Shown: positions 33,896 to 42,045 of the stretch, in pieces
Layout: every line of letters begins with the position of its first letter
Position numbering within the stretch: the stretch's first letter is position 1
Assembly (NCBI GenBank): GCA_045595395.1
Contig: JAZOAH010000004.1
Location: 33,770-97,769 of the forward strand
Direction: 5' to 3'
Length of the DNA: 64,000 bases
Source: CAKSHC01 sp045595395
GTDB taxonomy: Bacteria > Bacillota > Clostridia > Oscillospirales > UMGS1783
Position numbers and translations under genes: made by a program
Notes under the pieces: generated by a model
What the model saw: only the letters and a program-made list of their open reading frames with translations
Told to the model about the DNA's origin: nothing
The model's database searches: none

Positions 33896-34018
33896 ACATA
33901 TATCCATCCTTTTTTCTTTTATTATACTTGTCTATGAGAACCGTGTCAAATTTTATCCCAGTAAAAATGTTATGTGAAAGGAGTTGTAAAACCCATAAAC
34001 ATGTGGTAAACTAAACAT

Positions 34019-34217
34019 GCCAAACTAACTTAATATGTGTGAATGGATGTGATATATGCGGGGATAATAGTTTTAGATCACACACCTATCGTATGGAATT
34101 TGTTAAAAATGCAGACTCCATTTATGTAGGTGTGTTTATAACCATTTCACATAAAGTTAGTTTGGCGACTATCGGAGTTTGCGTTTTTGTGCGTCTACTT
34201 CGGTAGGCGCATTTTTT
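34019..34217 (+). ncRNA. Structured leader with long inverted repeat and terminator
   Basis: A 25-bp imperfect inverted repeat (GCCAAACTAACTT at 34019-34031 against AAGTTAGTTTGGC at 34154-34166, extended by TGTG/CACA and AATGG/CCATT) encloses a second hairpin (ACACACCTA / TAGGTGTGT). A loop segment ATGCAGACTCC (34109-34119) can pair over 11 positions with GGAGTTTGCGT (34174-34184). An intrinsic terminator (34190-34217, TGCGTCTAC-TTCG-GTAGGCGCA, T-run) follows, nine bases before the ribosome site of the next gene. This fits a cis-regulatory RNA. No known class was recognised. Confidence 0.55.
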
Positions 34218-34238
34218 ATTTATATGGAGGAAGAAAAT

Positions 34239-35528
34239 ATGAAAAGAATTTTGGCGGGTATCTTAATAAGTTTTACTCTTGTTTCCGTAATGGGATGTAA
34301 TGGCAAGCAGGAAGAAAAAACGATTCGATATGAGGAAGATCAGGTGTTATTTGCTGCACAAGATCGTTACGATATAGAGGATGATAGGTATAATTTATAT
34401 ACATACAATTATAAGGGGGAATTGTTACAATCTCCGGAATTATCACCATTTATTGGATATTATGCAAAAAATGGATTGGCTCCGGCACTCGATCCAAGCA
34501 CACACAAAGTGGGTTACGTGGATAAGGACGGCGTATTTCAAATTGAACCGAAATTTGATGATGCGGCCTCCTTTTCTAAAAATGGCATTGCTTTAGTAAA
34601 AATGAGAACAGAACAGGGCGAGGATTATAGATATATCGAAAAACTAGGATATATCAATGATAAAGGGGAGGAAATCACACCGTGTATTTACGATGAAGCA
34701 ACTAGCTTCTTTGATTGTGGTTATGCGATTGTGCGAACATATAGAGATGGAGAAAGTAAGCAACAAGTGCTTGATGAAAAGGGTAAAATAGTGGCAGATG
34801 TACAGGGGTGTGCGATAATGGCAGTTTATAAAGATTATTATGTCGCATACTGTTCTGATGAAGGTGCTGTTATTTTCAATTATTCGAATGAGAAAGTAAG
34901 TTCCTTACATGGGGACACAGGGGACTCAACACATGTTACTTATACACTAGAAAAAGATAATGTGTGCAGGATCACGAAGGAAATCATAGATTTTGGAAAA
35001 TACAACACGATTAAGCGGGAAAAATTTGATGGCAAAAAGTTTGTAGAGGAAAAAACAAACTATGAAATAGGTGTTAAGCGTGTATCCACAACGCAAAGCG
35101 GATGGGGTTACGGGATGACAGAAAAGGAAAAGACGGTAATTCCGTTTGAGTATGACAAAATTATTCCCTACGGAACATATTTTGTAGCAGTAAAATACAC
35201 AGGAAGCAATGAAAAATACGATCAAATGCTTGATATTTATGATCAGGATTATAACAAAACGGCAGAAAATATAGAGTATGCTTTTTTTAATAGAAGTGAT
35301 GCCTACGGTTTAAACTGTCAGTTGCCAAATGGGTATTTCCCAATTATAACAGAGGTTACATATGGAAATTATAATTATGCGTACGGTGTTATAGATTATG
35401 CGGGGAATGTAATTGTTGAGCCGGTTTTTCCTGATGGAATTCAGCTGTACACCTATGAGGGAACAGGTGTATTTGATTGGGAGGCAACTAGGTTGTACGA
35501 GGGATGCCTAGGTTTTGATATTGATTAA
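34239..35528 (+). CDS. WG-repeat lipoprotein
   Basis: A 429-residue lipoprotein (signal to SVMGCNGK, Cys near 21). The body contains WG-type repeats: VGYVDKDGVFQIEPKFDDAA, LGYINDKGEEITPCIYDEAT, further degenerate copies and YGVIDYAGNVIVEPVF. WG repeats form small beta units of unknown function, often on surface proteins. The gene is clearly AT-rich compared with its neighbours, suggesting acquisition. Start ATG 34239 follows GGAGG. A structured leader and attenuator precede it. Confidence 0.85.
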   Translation: MKRILAGILISFTLVSVMGCNGKQEEKTIRYEEDQVLFAAQDRYDIEDDRYNLYTYNYKGELLQSPELSPFIGYYAKNGLAPALDPSTHKVGYVDKDGVFQIEPKFDDAASFSKNGIALVKMRTEQGEDYRYIEKLGYINDKGEEITPCIYDEATSFFDCGYAIVRTYRDGESKQQVLDEKGKIVADVQGCAIMAVYKDYYVAYCSDEGAVIFNYSNEKVSSLHGDTGDSTHVTYTLEKDNVCRITKEIIDFGKYNTIKREKFDGKKFVEEKTNYEIGVKRVSTTQSGWGYGMTEKEKTVIPFEYDKIIPYGTYFVAVKYTGSNEKYDQMLDIYDQDYNKTAENIEYAFFNRSDAYGLNCQLPNGYFPIITEVTYGNYNYAYGVIDYAGNVIVEPVFPDGIQLYTYEGTGVFDWEATRLYEGCLGFDID

Positions 35529-35532
35529 AAAA

Positions 35533-35568
35533 GGAAAGGACAGAGATTTTCTCTGTCCTTTCCATTAT
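35533..35568. terminator. Bidirectional terminator
   Basis: GGAAAGGACAGAGA / TCTCTGTCCTTTCC with T-rich flanks, between the WG lipoprotein and the convergent metI. Confidence 0.9.
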
Positions 35569-36269
35569 TTTCGCTTGAGTCGTTTATCCGAGCGGGTGGC
35601 AAGGTGTGTGCCGACGCTCTGGAAGATCTGTACCAGCACGATCAGCAAAAGCACGGCCACCAGCATGACTAAGTATTTGTAGCGGTAGTAGCCGTAGTTG
35701 ATGGCGATCTTGCCCAGACCGCCGCCGCCGATGATGCCCGACATGGCCGAGTATCCCAAAATGGTGGTGATGCCGATGGTGATGTTTGACAGGAGGGAGG
35801 GCACACTTTCGGGGATCATGACACGGGTGATGATCTGCAAAGGGGAAGCGCCCATGCTTTGGGCGGCTTCGATGATGTTGGGGTTGACCTCACGCAGGCT
35901 GCTCTCGACCAGTCTTGCCACAAAGGGGAAGGCGGCGATGACCAGCGGCACGATAGATGCCACCGTGCCGACGGTGGTGCCGATGATGGCACGGGTCAGC
36001 GGAAAGACCAGGATCATCAGGATCAGGAAGGGCACCGAGCGCAGAAGGTTGACGATGACATTGAGCGTCTTCATCAGCCAGCCGGGCAGGGGCATGACCC
36101 CGTTCTTTTCGCCCGCCACCAGCAGTACGCCGATGGGCAGGCCGATGAGCAGGGCAAAGGCGGTGGCCAGCACCGTCACATACACCGTTTCCCATATAGC
36201 CAGGGCAAACTCGCTCTGAATGATCTCCCAGGCTTCTTGTAAGGCATCAAGGGAGAATATCTTATTCAC
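35565..36269 (-). CDS. metI: Methionine ABC transporter permease MetI
   Basis: A 234-residue permease with five or six membrane segments and the EAA-type loop SSLREVNPNIIEAAQSMGASPLQIITRVMIPES. MetI is the membrane subunit of the D/L-methionine importer. It overlaps metN by 8 bases. Order on the - strand is metQ-metN-metI behind a methionine-rich leader peptide. Confidence 0.95.
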   Translation of the reverse strand: MNKIFSLDALQEAWEIIQSEFALAIWETVYVTVLATAFALLIGLPIGVLLVAGEKNGVMPLPGWLMKTLNVIVNLLRSVPFLILMILVFPLTRAIIGTTVGTVASIVPLVIAAFPFVARLVESSLREVNPNIIEAAQSMGASPLQIITRVMIPESVPSLLSNITIGITTILGYSAMSGIIGGGGLGKIAINYGYYRYKYLVMLVAVLLLIVLVQIFQSVGTHLATRSDKRLKRK

Positions 36270-37026
36270 CTTCGCTCACCTCCCGATCGACCCGTTCAAA
36301 GAAGATCAGTTTACGGGCAGCAGCCGACTTGGGATCGGCAAAGATCTTGTCGACCTCGCCCTGCTCGACCACTCGGCCGTTATCGAGAATGGCCACATGG
36401 GAGCAGATCTCCTTGACCACGCTCATCTGATGGGTGATGAGGATGGCGGTGATGCCCAGTTTTTTATTGATATCACGGATCAGGTCTAAAATGGCATGGG
36501 TGGTGGTCGGGTCGAGGGCGCTGGTGGCCTCGTCACACAGCAGCACCTGCGGATCGGTGGCCAGGGCACGGGCAATGGCCACCCGCTGTTGCTGGCCGCC
36601 CGAGAGCTGGGCGGGGTAGGCCTTGGCCTTGTCGGGCAGGCCGACCAGCTCCAGCAACTCCATGGCACGCTCACGAGCCTTGGCACGTGGTGTGCCCGAC
36701 AGTTCCAGAGGGAAGCAGACATTGTCCAGACAGTTGCGCTGCATGAGCAGGTTAAAGCCCTGGAAGATCATCGAGATGCGGCGGCGCACCGGGCGCAGCT
36801 GCTTTTCGGTCAGCTGTCCCAGGTCCAGGCCGTCGACGAGCACCGTGCCGGATGTGGGGCGTTCGAGCATGTTGATGCAGCGCACCAGCGTGCTTTTGCC
36901 GGCGCCGCTCATGCCGATGATGCCGTATATCTGTCCGTCCTCCACCGTCAGGCTGACATCCTGCAGGGCCTCAAGAGAGCCGTCGTCGGTGGGGAAGGAT
37001 TTACTCAAATGGCGTATTTCGATCAT
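36262..37026 (-). CDS. metN: Methionine ABC transporter ATPase MetN
   Basis: A 254-residue ABC ATPase: Walker A GMSGAGKST, Q-loop FQGFNLL, signature LSGGQQQRVAIARAL, Walker B VLLCDEATSALD, H-loop ITHQM. Classical MetN proteins have a C-terminal ACT-like regulatory domain of about 90 residues; this one ends shortly after the ATPase, so substrate feedback at the protein level is probably lost. Start ATG 37026 is one base from the metQ stop. Confidence 0.93.
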   Translation of the reverse strand: MIEIRHLSKSFPTDDGSLEALQDVSLTVEDGQIYGIIGMSGAGKSTLVRCINMLERPTSGTVLVDGLDLGQLTEKQLRPVRRRISMIFQGFNLLMQRNCLDNVCFPLELSGTPRAKARERAMELLELVGLPDKAKAYPAQLSGGQQQRVAIARALATDPQVLLCDEATSALDPTTTHAILDLIRDINKKLGITAILITHQMSVVKEICSHVAILDNGRVVEQGEVDKIFADPKSAAARKLIFFERVDREVSEGE

Positions 37027-37027
37027 A

Positions 37028-37870
37028 TTACTTGATGGCGTCCAGCGTGGTCTGTTTGCCGCCGTAAAGGCCCAGCGGCTCAACATGAATGGCGGATGCC
37101 GAAACCAGATCGGTGCCGTTTTGGTCATTAAAATCGTCGAGATAGGGCTGATGCTGGAAGTAGTTGGCATCGACTTCGCCGGCATCTACGACGTTGTTGG
37201 GCTGGACATAGTCGGTGTATTCGATGACATCAAGGGTGATGTTTTTCTCGGCTAAGATGGTCTTGGCAATGGCCAGGATCTCGGCGTGCGGGGTGGGGGA
37301 GGCGGCTACGGTGATCTTGGTGCCGGCCAGGGCGGCATAGTCCAGATCGGCGTTGTAGCCGTCGGTCGGATCCTCTACCGTGCTGACCACGGCGCCGCTG
37401 TATTTCTGGGCGATAAAGTCGGACACCTGTTTGCTTTCAAGGGCGGCGACCAGGGCCAGGATCTTGTCGGTCTTCTCGTTGCCTCGTTTGACGGCCAAAA
37501 TGTTGGAATAGAAGGAGGACGAGCCTTCAATGGCCAGTGAATCCTCGACCGGATTCATGCCGGCCGAAATGGCGTAGTTGGAGTTGATAACGGCATAGTC
37601 GACATCCTGCAGAATGTTGGGCAACTGGGCGGCCTCGACCTCTTTGAAGGTGATGCCGTGCGGGTTGTCGGTGATGTCACGGATGGTGGCGGTGATGCCG
37701 GCCTCGGGATCGAGGGTGAGGATGCCGAGGGTGTCGAGCAGCAGTAGGGCACGGGCTTCGTTGGTGGTGTCGTTGGGTACGGCGATGGTGATGCCGTCGT
37801 TGCCGCCGCAGCCGGCCAGCAGGCTCAGCGCTAACAGGATGCTCAGGATCAGGGACAGGATCTTTTTCAT
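37028..37870 (-). CDS. metQ: Methionine-binding lipoprotein MetQ
   Basis: A 280-residue NlpA/MetQ lipoprotein (LSLLAGCGGN, Cys near 19). It has the family stretches TFKEVEAAQLPNIL, VDYAVINSNYA and, near the C-terminus in the coding order, DYVQPNNVVDAGEVDANYFQ. GAAAGGAGA precedes ATG 37870. It is the first structural gene of the metQNI operon and lies just downstream of the attenuator. Confidence 0.94.
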   Translation of the reverse strand: MKKILSLILSILLALSLLAGCGGNDGITIAVPNDTTNEARALLLLDTLGILTLDPEAGITATIRDITDNPHGITFKEVEAAQLPNILQDVDYAVINSNYAISAGMNPVEDSLAIEGSSSFYSNILAVKRGNEKTDKILALVAALESKQVSDFIAQKYSGAVVSTVEDPTDGYNADLDYAALAGTKITVAASPTPHAEILAIAKTILAEKNITLDVIEYTDYVQPNNVVDAGEVDANYFQHQPYLDDFNDQNGTDLVSASAIHVEPLGLYGGKQTTLDAIK

Positions 37871-37886
37871 AGAGATTCTCCTTTCA

Positions 37887-37921
37887 AATAAAAAAGAGGG
37901 AAGCCTGAACAAGCTTCCCTC
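37887..37921 (-). terminator. Attenuator terminator before metQ
   Basis: On the - strand GAGGGAAGC / GCTTCCCTC, then TTTTTTATTT. The 5' arm (AGGGAAGC, 37920-37913) can instead pair over eight positions, G-T wobbles included, with GCTTTCTT (37948-37941) at the end of the leader ORF, which would be an antiterminator. Confidence 0.8.
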
Positions 37922-37938
37922 AAACAGTAACAAGGTAT

Positions 37939-38025
37939 TTAAGAAAGCCTATTCAAAGAAGCGCAGCAAAAAGGGCACATGCCGTACATGTGCATTGCCA
38001 TATCCATCATGACCCTCTTCTTCAT
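37939..38025 (-). CDS. Methionine-rich leader peptide of metQNI
   Basis: A 28-codon ORF starting at ATG 38025 behind AAAGGCG and ending TAA 37941-37939. The N-terminal half has seven methionines in sixteen residues (VMMDMAMHMYGM), then CPFCCASLNRLS. It lies between a consensus promoter and an intrinsic terminator directly upstream of the methionine transporter. This is the arrangement of a ribosome-mediated attenuator sensing charged tRNA-Met. A ribosome stalled at the Met codons leaves the antiterminator segment free; one at the stop codon covers it. Confidence 0.75.
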   Translation of the reverse strand: MKKRVMMDMAMHMYGMCPFCCASLNRLS

Positions 38026-38051
38026 CGTCTTTCGCCTTTCCTTTTTTCTTC

Positions 38052-38080
38052 ATTGTAGCCAATTACGGCCGATTTGTCAA
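38052..38080 (-). promoter_or_regulatory. Promoter of the met leader and metQNI
   Basis: On the - strand TTGACA (38080-38075), 17 bp, TACAAT (38057-38052). Transcription would begin just before the leader peptide. Confidence 0.8.
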
Positions 38081-38090
38081 GATACAAAGG

Positions 38091-38113
38091 ATAAAAGGGC
38101 ACCGGCGTGCCCT
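38091..38113 (-). terminator. Terminator after the 28-residue acidic ORF
   Basis: On the - strand GGGCAC-GCCG-GTGCCC followed by TTTTAT, between the small ORF and the met promoter. Confidence 0.75.
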
Positions 38114-38114
38114 C

Positions 38115-38201
38115 TTATCGTTCGCTTTCTTTTTTGTCGGGGGGCTCGGCGTCGAAGATAAAATCGTCGATGTCCTTATCGGGTTTTTGTTCGTCTTTCA
38201 T
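38115..38201 (-). CDS. Small acidic protein, 28 residues
   Basis: ATG 38201 to TAA 38117-38115 behind AAAAGGTG. The product (MKDEQKPDKDIDDFIFDAEP, then PDKKESER) is highly charged. It lies 71 bp downstream of the GH2 gene on the same strand and has its own terminator. No family is recognised. The ribosome site and terminator support expression, but it could be non-coding. Confidence 0.45.
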   Translation of the reverse strand: MKDEQKPDKDIDDFIFDAEPPDKKESER

Positions 38202-38272
38202 GGCATAACACACCTTTTCCGTTTTGCTTTAGTGTATGCCTATCGACCCGATTTTAGCCCTGCCGAAATGAT

Positions 38273-40537
38273 TTATTTGAGGTTTTTCGGTTTGCGGATG
38301 CGGTTGAGCTGACGGTTGAGTTTGAGCAGTTCTTCCTTGGTGAAGCTGATGTTCATCATGCCCATCATGCTCGACAGACGCAAAACGGTAAAGCCGCCCA
38401 TCATTTCCATCAAGCCCTCGCCCTTGAAATCGACATCAAAGCCGCCCGATTTCTTTCCTTTGGCACCTTTTTTGTTGGCATCCATCTTTTTCTTGAGTTT
38501 CAGTCCCAGCGAGAGGAACCAAAGCTTGCCTCGCTTGGACTGCATAATATCGGAGATCTTGTCGTTGAGCGAGTAGCGACCCTCGACCTCGACCACGTCA
38601 AACCAGTTGAGCACGGCGCCGACCTCTTTGAGGACATAGTCCATGTTGGGCTGATCCACCTTGCGGATCTTGCCCTCGTCGGAGAGATCGCCGGCCTTGG
38701 CGACAAGGGTCGTTTCGCCCTCGTTCTTAACGTCGAAATAGAAGAAATGATCGTCGGCCGTCTTCTTGCCGATGCTCTCGCCGTTGACAAAGAGCTCGAC
38801 CTGGGGCTGATTGGAATAGACGGTGACACGGGTCACATCCTCGACACGGTCAACATATCTCTTGCCGCACAGATGCACAAAGGGCTCGTTGGACAGCCAG
38901 GCCTTATAGGCGTAGAAGGCGTCCTTCTTATAGGAGCGATCCATGGTGATCAGCCCCTTATGGTTCTGGCCGTTTTCGCCGCCCTCGGCACGGGCATCGG
39001 CGCCGAAGTCAAACATGTTCCATACATGGGTCGCCCAGATGTATTTGCGGGTAAAGAGCTGTTTGATCAATTCCTCATGATAGTAGGCCTGATACTCCTC
39101 GGTATAGTCGCCCTGCTTGGGGTTGCTGGTGTGCCAGTTGAGCGCCTCGCAGCCATATTCGCTGACTCCGATGGGGATGTTGGGATGAACTTGATGGAAG
39201 GTATCGAACCAAGGCCCGTTCATGCTGACATCGCCGCCGTACCAGCCGAAATAGTGGTTGTAGGACACGACATCGGGGATGAGCAGATAGGGATCGTCCA
39301 TCTTGCACATAGATACGGCCGCGATGGTGGTCAGGCGGGTCTTATCCATCTCGTGGACCAGATCGTTGAGGATGCGGTGATTTTCCTGCAGATCCTCATC
39401 CGAGCCGGCAATGGAGATCTCGTTGGACAGCCCCCAAACGACGATCGAGGGATGGTTATAGTTCTGAACGATCAGTTCCTTCATCTGCGAGATGGTATTG
39501 GCTCTTCCGGCGGGCATGTGCTTGGAGATATAGGGGATCTCGGCCCAGATGACCAGACCCTTTTCATCGCACAGATCATAGAAATACTGGTCGTGCTGAT
39601 AGTGTGCCAAACGAATGGTGGTGGCGCCCACCTCCAGGATCAGATCCATATCCTCGGCATGATGTTCGGGAAGTAGGGCATTGCCGATGCCCAGACGGTC
39701 CTGATGCCGGGAAACACCACGCAGCGGATATTCCTCGCCGTTGAGGATAAAGCCGTTATCGGGGTCGATGCGGAAGGTGCGGCAACCGAAACGGCTGCAC
39801 ACATTGTCCAGCACCTCGTCCTTTTCCACGATCTCGACCCGGCAGCCATAGAGATAGGGATCTCGGCGGCCGTGCCACAGATGGACATTCGGAATCTCAA
39901 AGGTCACCTTGCTCTCGGTCGATTCGATCTTCTGCAATTCCTTTTCGTCCTGGTCGTACAGGGTGTATACCAGTTTCTGTCCGTCGCCCAAGGATGTGGT
40001 AAAGACCTCGACCTCCACCTTGGCATCCTTGCCCTCGACGGCGGGGGTGATCATCAGGCCGGGTGTGCCGTAATAGTCCAGATCAAAGTGGGTCTTATTG
40101 ACGGCAATGAGGTTGACGTTGCGGTACAGACCGCCGTAGAAGGTAAAGTCGGCCATCTGCGGATAGACGGTATCGTTGGGTGAGTTGTCGACAACAACGG
40201 CGATCTCGGTCTTCTCGGTCAGCGCCTCGGTCAGGTCGACACGCCAGGTCGAATAGCCGCCGTCATGATGGGCCAGTTTATTGCCATTGGCATAGACATC
40301 GGCCGAAGAGTTGGCGCCACGCAGTTCGAGGTAGTAGCCATCGGCCTTGGGCAGATCGGCCTTATTGAGGGTCTTGACATACAGACAAGAGCCACGGAAA
40401 TAGTCGTTTCCGCCGTCCTGGCCGTCAATGGCATTCCAGGTGTGGGGTAGGTTGACCGGCTCGCCCTCACGCAGGGAGATGTCGGCGGTATTTTTGACGA
40501 ACAGCCAGTTTTCGTTCAGGTTTACAATGTTTCTCAT
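38273..40537 (-). CDS. GH2-family beta-glycosidase (beta-galactosidase-like)
   Basis: A 754-residue cytoplasmic GH2 enzyme without a signal peptide: sugar-binding domain (about 10-145), Ig-like domain (150-255), TIM barrel from 260. Catalytic residues are intact, with acid/base E373 in WGLSNE and nucleophile E460 in GVSEYG. The last ~110 residues are a lysine- and methionine-rich tail (MDANKKGAKGKKSGG...) not typical of GH2 and possibly a protein-interaction segment. The substrate could be a beta-galactoside, glucuronide or mannoside. GGAGA precedes ATG 40537. Confidence 0.88.
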   Translation of the reverse strand: MRNIVNLNENWLFVKNTADISLREGEPVNLPHTWNAIDGQDGGNDYFRGSCLYVKTLNKADLPKADGYYLELRGANSSADVYANGNKLAHHDGGYSTWRVDLTEALTEKTEIAVVVDNSPNDTVYPQMADFTFYGGLYRNVNLIAVNKTHFDLDYYGTPGLMITPAVEGKDAKVEVEVFTTSLGDGQKLVYTLYDQDEKELQKIESTESKVTFEIPNVHLWHGRRDPYLYGCRVEIVEKDEVLDNVCSRFGCRTFRIDPDNGFILNGEEYPLRGVSRHQDRLGIGNALLPEHHAEDMDLILEVGATTIRLAHYQHDQYFYDLCDEKGLVIWAEIPYISKHMPAGRANTISQMKELIVQNYNHPSIVVWGLSNEISIAGSDEDLQENHRILNDLVHEMDKTRLTTIAAVSMCKMDDPYLLIPDVVSYNHYFGWYGGDVSMNGPWFDTFHQVHPNIPIGVSEYGCEALNWHTSNPKQGDYTEEYQAYYHEELIKQLFTRKYIWATHVWNMFDFGADARAEGGENGQNHKGLITMDRSYKKDAFYAYKAWLSNEPFVHLCGKRYVDRVEDVTRVTVYSNQPQVELFVNGESIGKKTADDHFFYFDVKNEGETTLVAKAGDLSDEGKIRKVDQPNMDYVLKEVGAVLNWFDVVEVEGRYSLNDKISDIMQSKRGKLWFLSLGLKLKKKMDANKKGAKGKKSGGFDVDFKGEGLMEMMGGFTVLRLSSMMGMMNISFTKEELLKLNRQLNRIRKPKNLK

Positions 40538-40869
40538 GGTGTTTCTCCGTTTATTCGCAGCCGAGTTCGCTATTCATTTCGGTCAGTGTCTTTTTGTCCG
40601 TGTTGTAGATCAGGCCCGGCAAAGATCCTGTCCATATGTATCCTTGTAATTTTTTAATATGTCTATTATTATGTTGTTAAAAAACAATAATTATGCTGCC
40701 ATGAGCAAAGAAAATAGAAATTCCGAAAAACGGCAGGTCCAGACCGTCGCCCTCCATGGCGGCATTATTTTTTAAGCTATTCAAGGGGCATTGTAACAAA
40801 ACGCCATACGCCTATCGGCGCAAAAGGCAACAAAAAAAGAGGGCACATGAGTGTCCTCTTTTTTGTTTT
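40538..40869. other. Intergenic region upstream of the GH2 gene
   Basis: About 330 bp without a convincing gene. On the - strand just upstream of GH2 there is a short open stretch (40621-40555) reading LPGLIYNTDKKTLTEMNSEL then GCE, which looks like the end of a lost transporter gene. An AT-rich part (40640-40700) contains TTGTTTTTTAACAA and probable promoter elements. A terminator for the YD-repeat lipoprotein lies at 40831-40864. Confidence 0.45.
40831..40864. terminator. Terminator after the YD-repeat lipoprotein gene
   Basis: AAAAGAGGGCAC-ATGA-GTGTCCTCTTTT. The - strand gene ends at 40870. Confidence 0.88.
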
Positions 40870-41856
40870 TTAGGGGATATAAAGGATATAATCGGGCTCA
40901 AAATTACCGATGATATAATCAATAGCCGGCCGACGACCGGGCAGATAAAAGGCGGTGTAGCCGTCAACGGTCAGGGTCTCGACGTTACCGTTTTGATCGG
41001 TGCGGGTCTGGGTGAGGAAGCGGCCCTGATCGTCATAGGTCCAAATGGTCTCTCTGGATAAATCGTTGGTTCTGTACCATTTTTCACAGGTCAGATTGCC
41101 CTTGTCATCATAGGTAAAGACCGATTCCTGACGGTCGGTGCCGTCGGTCTTGGTTTGGGTGGCACGGGTGAGCTGACCCTTTTCGTTGTAGAGATAATCG
41201 GTGATATAGGTGTCAACATCATCGCCAAAGACCACGGTCAATTCCTGGCGCAGCATCTTGCCGGTTTCGTTATAGGTATACTGGGTGGTTTCGGTGTTGT
41301 TGGCGCTGTAAGTGATGGTTTCCTTGATCAGGCGGTCCTGCTCATCATAACTATATTCATAGACGCTGTCCTCTTCGTTGCCGATGATGGTTTCGGTCTT
41401 GCGAATGAGGTTGCCTCTCTCGTCATAGTCCAGTTTAATGGAATTGAGCTCTTCTTCGTTGTCATAGTACCACTGCTCGAGAATGACATAGCCTTCATCG
41501 TTGCAGGTGTAGATGCGGGTCACATAGTCGGAGGTATGGGTAATGGTGTTACCCTCCCACACATAGGTCATGATCTGCTCGAGCTCGTTCGCAACGACCT
41601 TGGCAGTCAGGGTCTTGGCCTCTTCGTTCCAGTCGTAAGTGCCGGTAAAGGTGCGGGTACCGACCGTCTCGGTGGCCGAAGCGGGCACCAGCCAGAAGTC
41701 TTTCAACTTCTCCTGATCGGCAGGATCTTCGCTGGCCTGCAATTTCTCATAAGCCTTCATATGCTTACCCGCCTTGATCAGATCATCGGGCGAGGAACAG
41801 GAGCAAAGGGAAAAGAGCAACAATAGCGCTAAAAGTAGGGATGCGGTACGTTTCAT
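40870..41856 (-). CDS. Lipoprotein with YD (RHS-like) repeats
   Basis: A 328-residue lipoprotein (LFSLCSCSSPDD, Cys near 19). From about residue 130 it consists of tandem ~20-residue YD-type units: KLDYDERGNLIRKTET, YEYSYDEQDRLIKETI, TQYTYNETGKMLRQEL, TDYLYNEKGQLTRATQ, SVFTYDDKGNLTCEK and TIWTYDDQGRFLTQTR. Such units form RHS-like beta structures. No toxin or polymorphic C-terminus is present. It has its own promoter and terminator. Role unknown. Confidence 0.85.
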   Translation of the reverse strand: MKRTASLLLALLLLFSLCSCSSPDDLIKAGKHMKAYEKLQASEDPADQEKLKDFWLVPASATETVGTRTFTGTYDWNEEAKTLTAKVVANELEQIMTYVWEGNTITHTSDYVTRIYTCNDEGYVILEQWYYDNEEELNSIKLDYDERGNLIRKTETIIGNEEDSVYEYSYDEQDRLIKETITYSANNTETTQYTYNETGKMLRQELTVVFGDDVDTYITDYLYNEKGQLTRATQTKTDGTDRQESVFTYDDKGNLTCEKWYRTNDLSRETIWTYDDQGRFLTQTRTDQNGNVETLTVDGYTAFYLPGRRPAIDYIIGNFEPDYILYIP

Positions 41857-41895
41857 GCAGACATCTCCTTGTGTTTGATGGATTTTTACGCTTTC

Positions 41896-41924
41896 AGTGT
41901 ATCACGCAAAGGCCGTTTCGTCAA
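41896..41924 (-). promoter_or_regulatory. Promoter of the YD-repeat lipoprotein gene
   Basis: On the - strand TTGACG (41924-41919), 17 bp, TACACT (41901-41896). Confidence 0.65.
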
Positions 41925-41970
41925 GTTGCAGTTGCGTTGATGGGGGATGTGCCCTTGTAGCGCCCGAGTA

Positions 41971-42008
41971 AAAGCAAGAACACCGCTCATAGGCGGTGTT
42001 CTTGCTTT
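41971..42008. terminator. Terminator downstream of tetR
   Basis: A 16-bp perfect stem AAAGCAAGAACACCGC and its complement with a TCATAG loop. The T-run is short on both sides, so efficiency is uncertain. Confidence 0.7.
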
Positions 42009-42045
42009 GGTTATGAACCATTATGATGCCACTTTGTTTTAGCAC

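Noticed and set aside
34019..34166. MITE interpretation of the long inverted repeat
   Set aside because: No target-site duplication is visible and the repeat is continuous with a terminator and downstream pairing; kept as a leader RNA candidate, though not fully excluded.
37870..38080. SAM riboswitch or T-box upstream of metQNI
   Set aside because: The transcribed leader is about 175 nt, filled by the ORF and terminator, and shows no T-box sequence or SAM aptamer cores.
40555..40621. Short ORF ending GCE just upstream of the GH2 gene as a real gene
   Set aside because: It has no convincing start; it looks like the tail of a lost gene. Recorded only as part of the intergenic entry.
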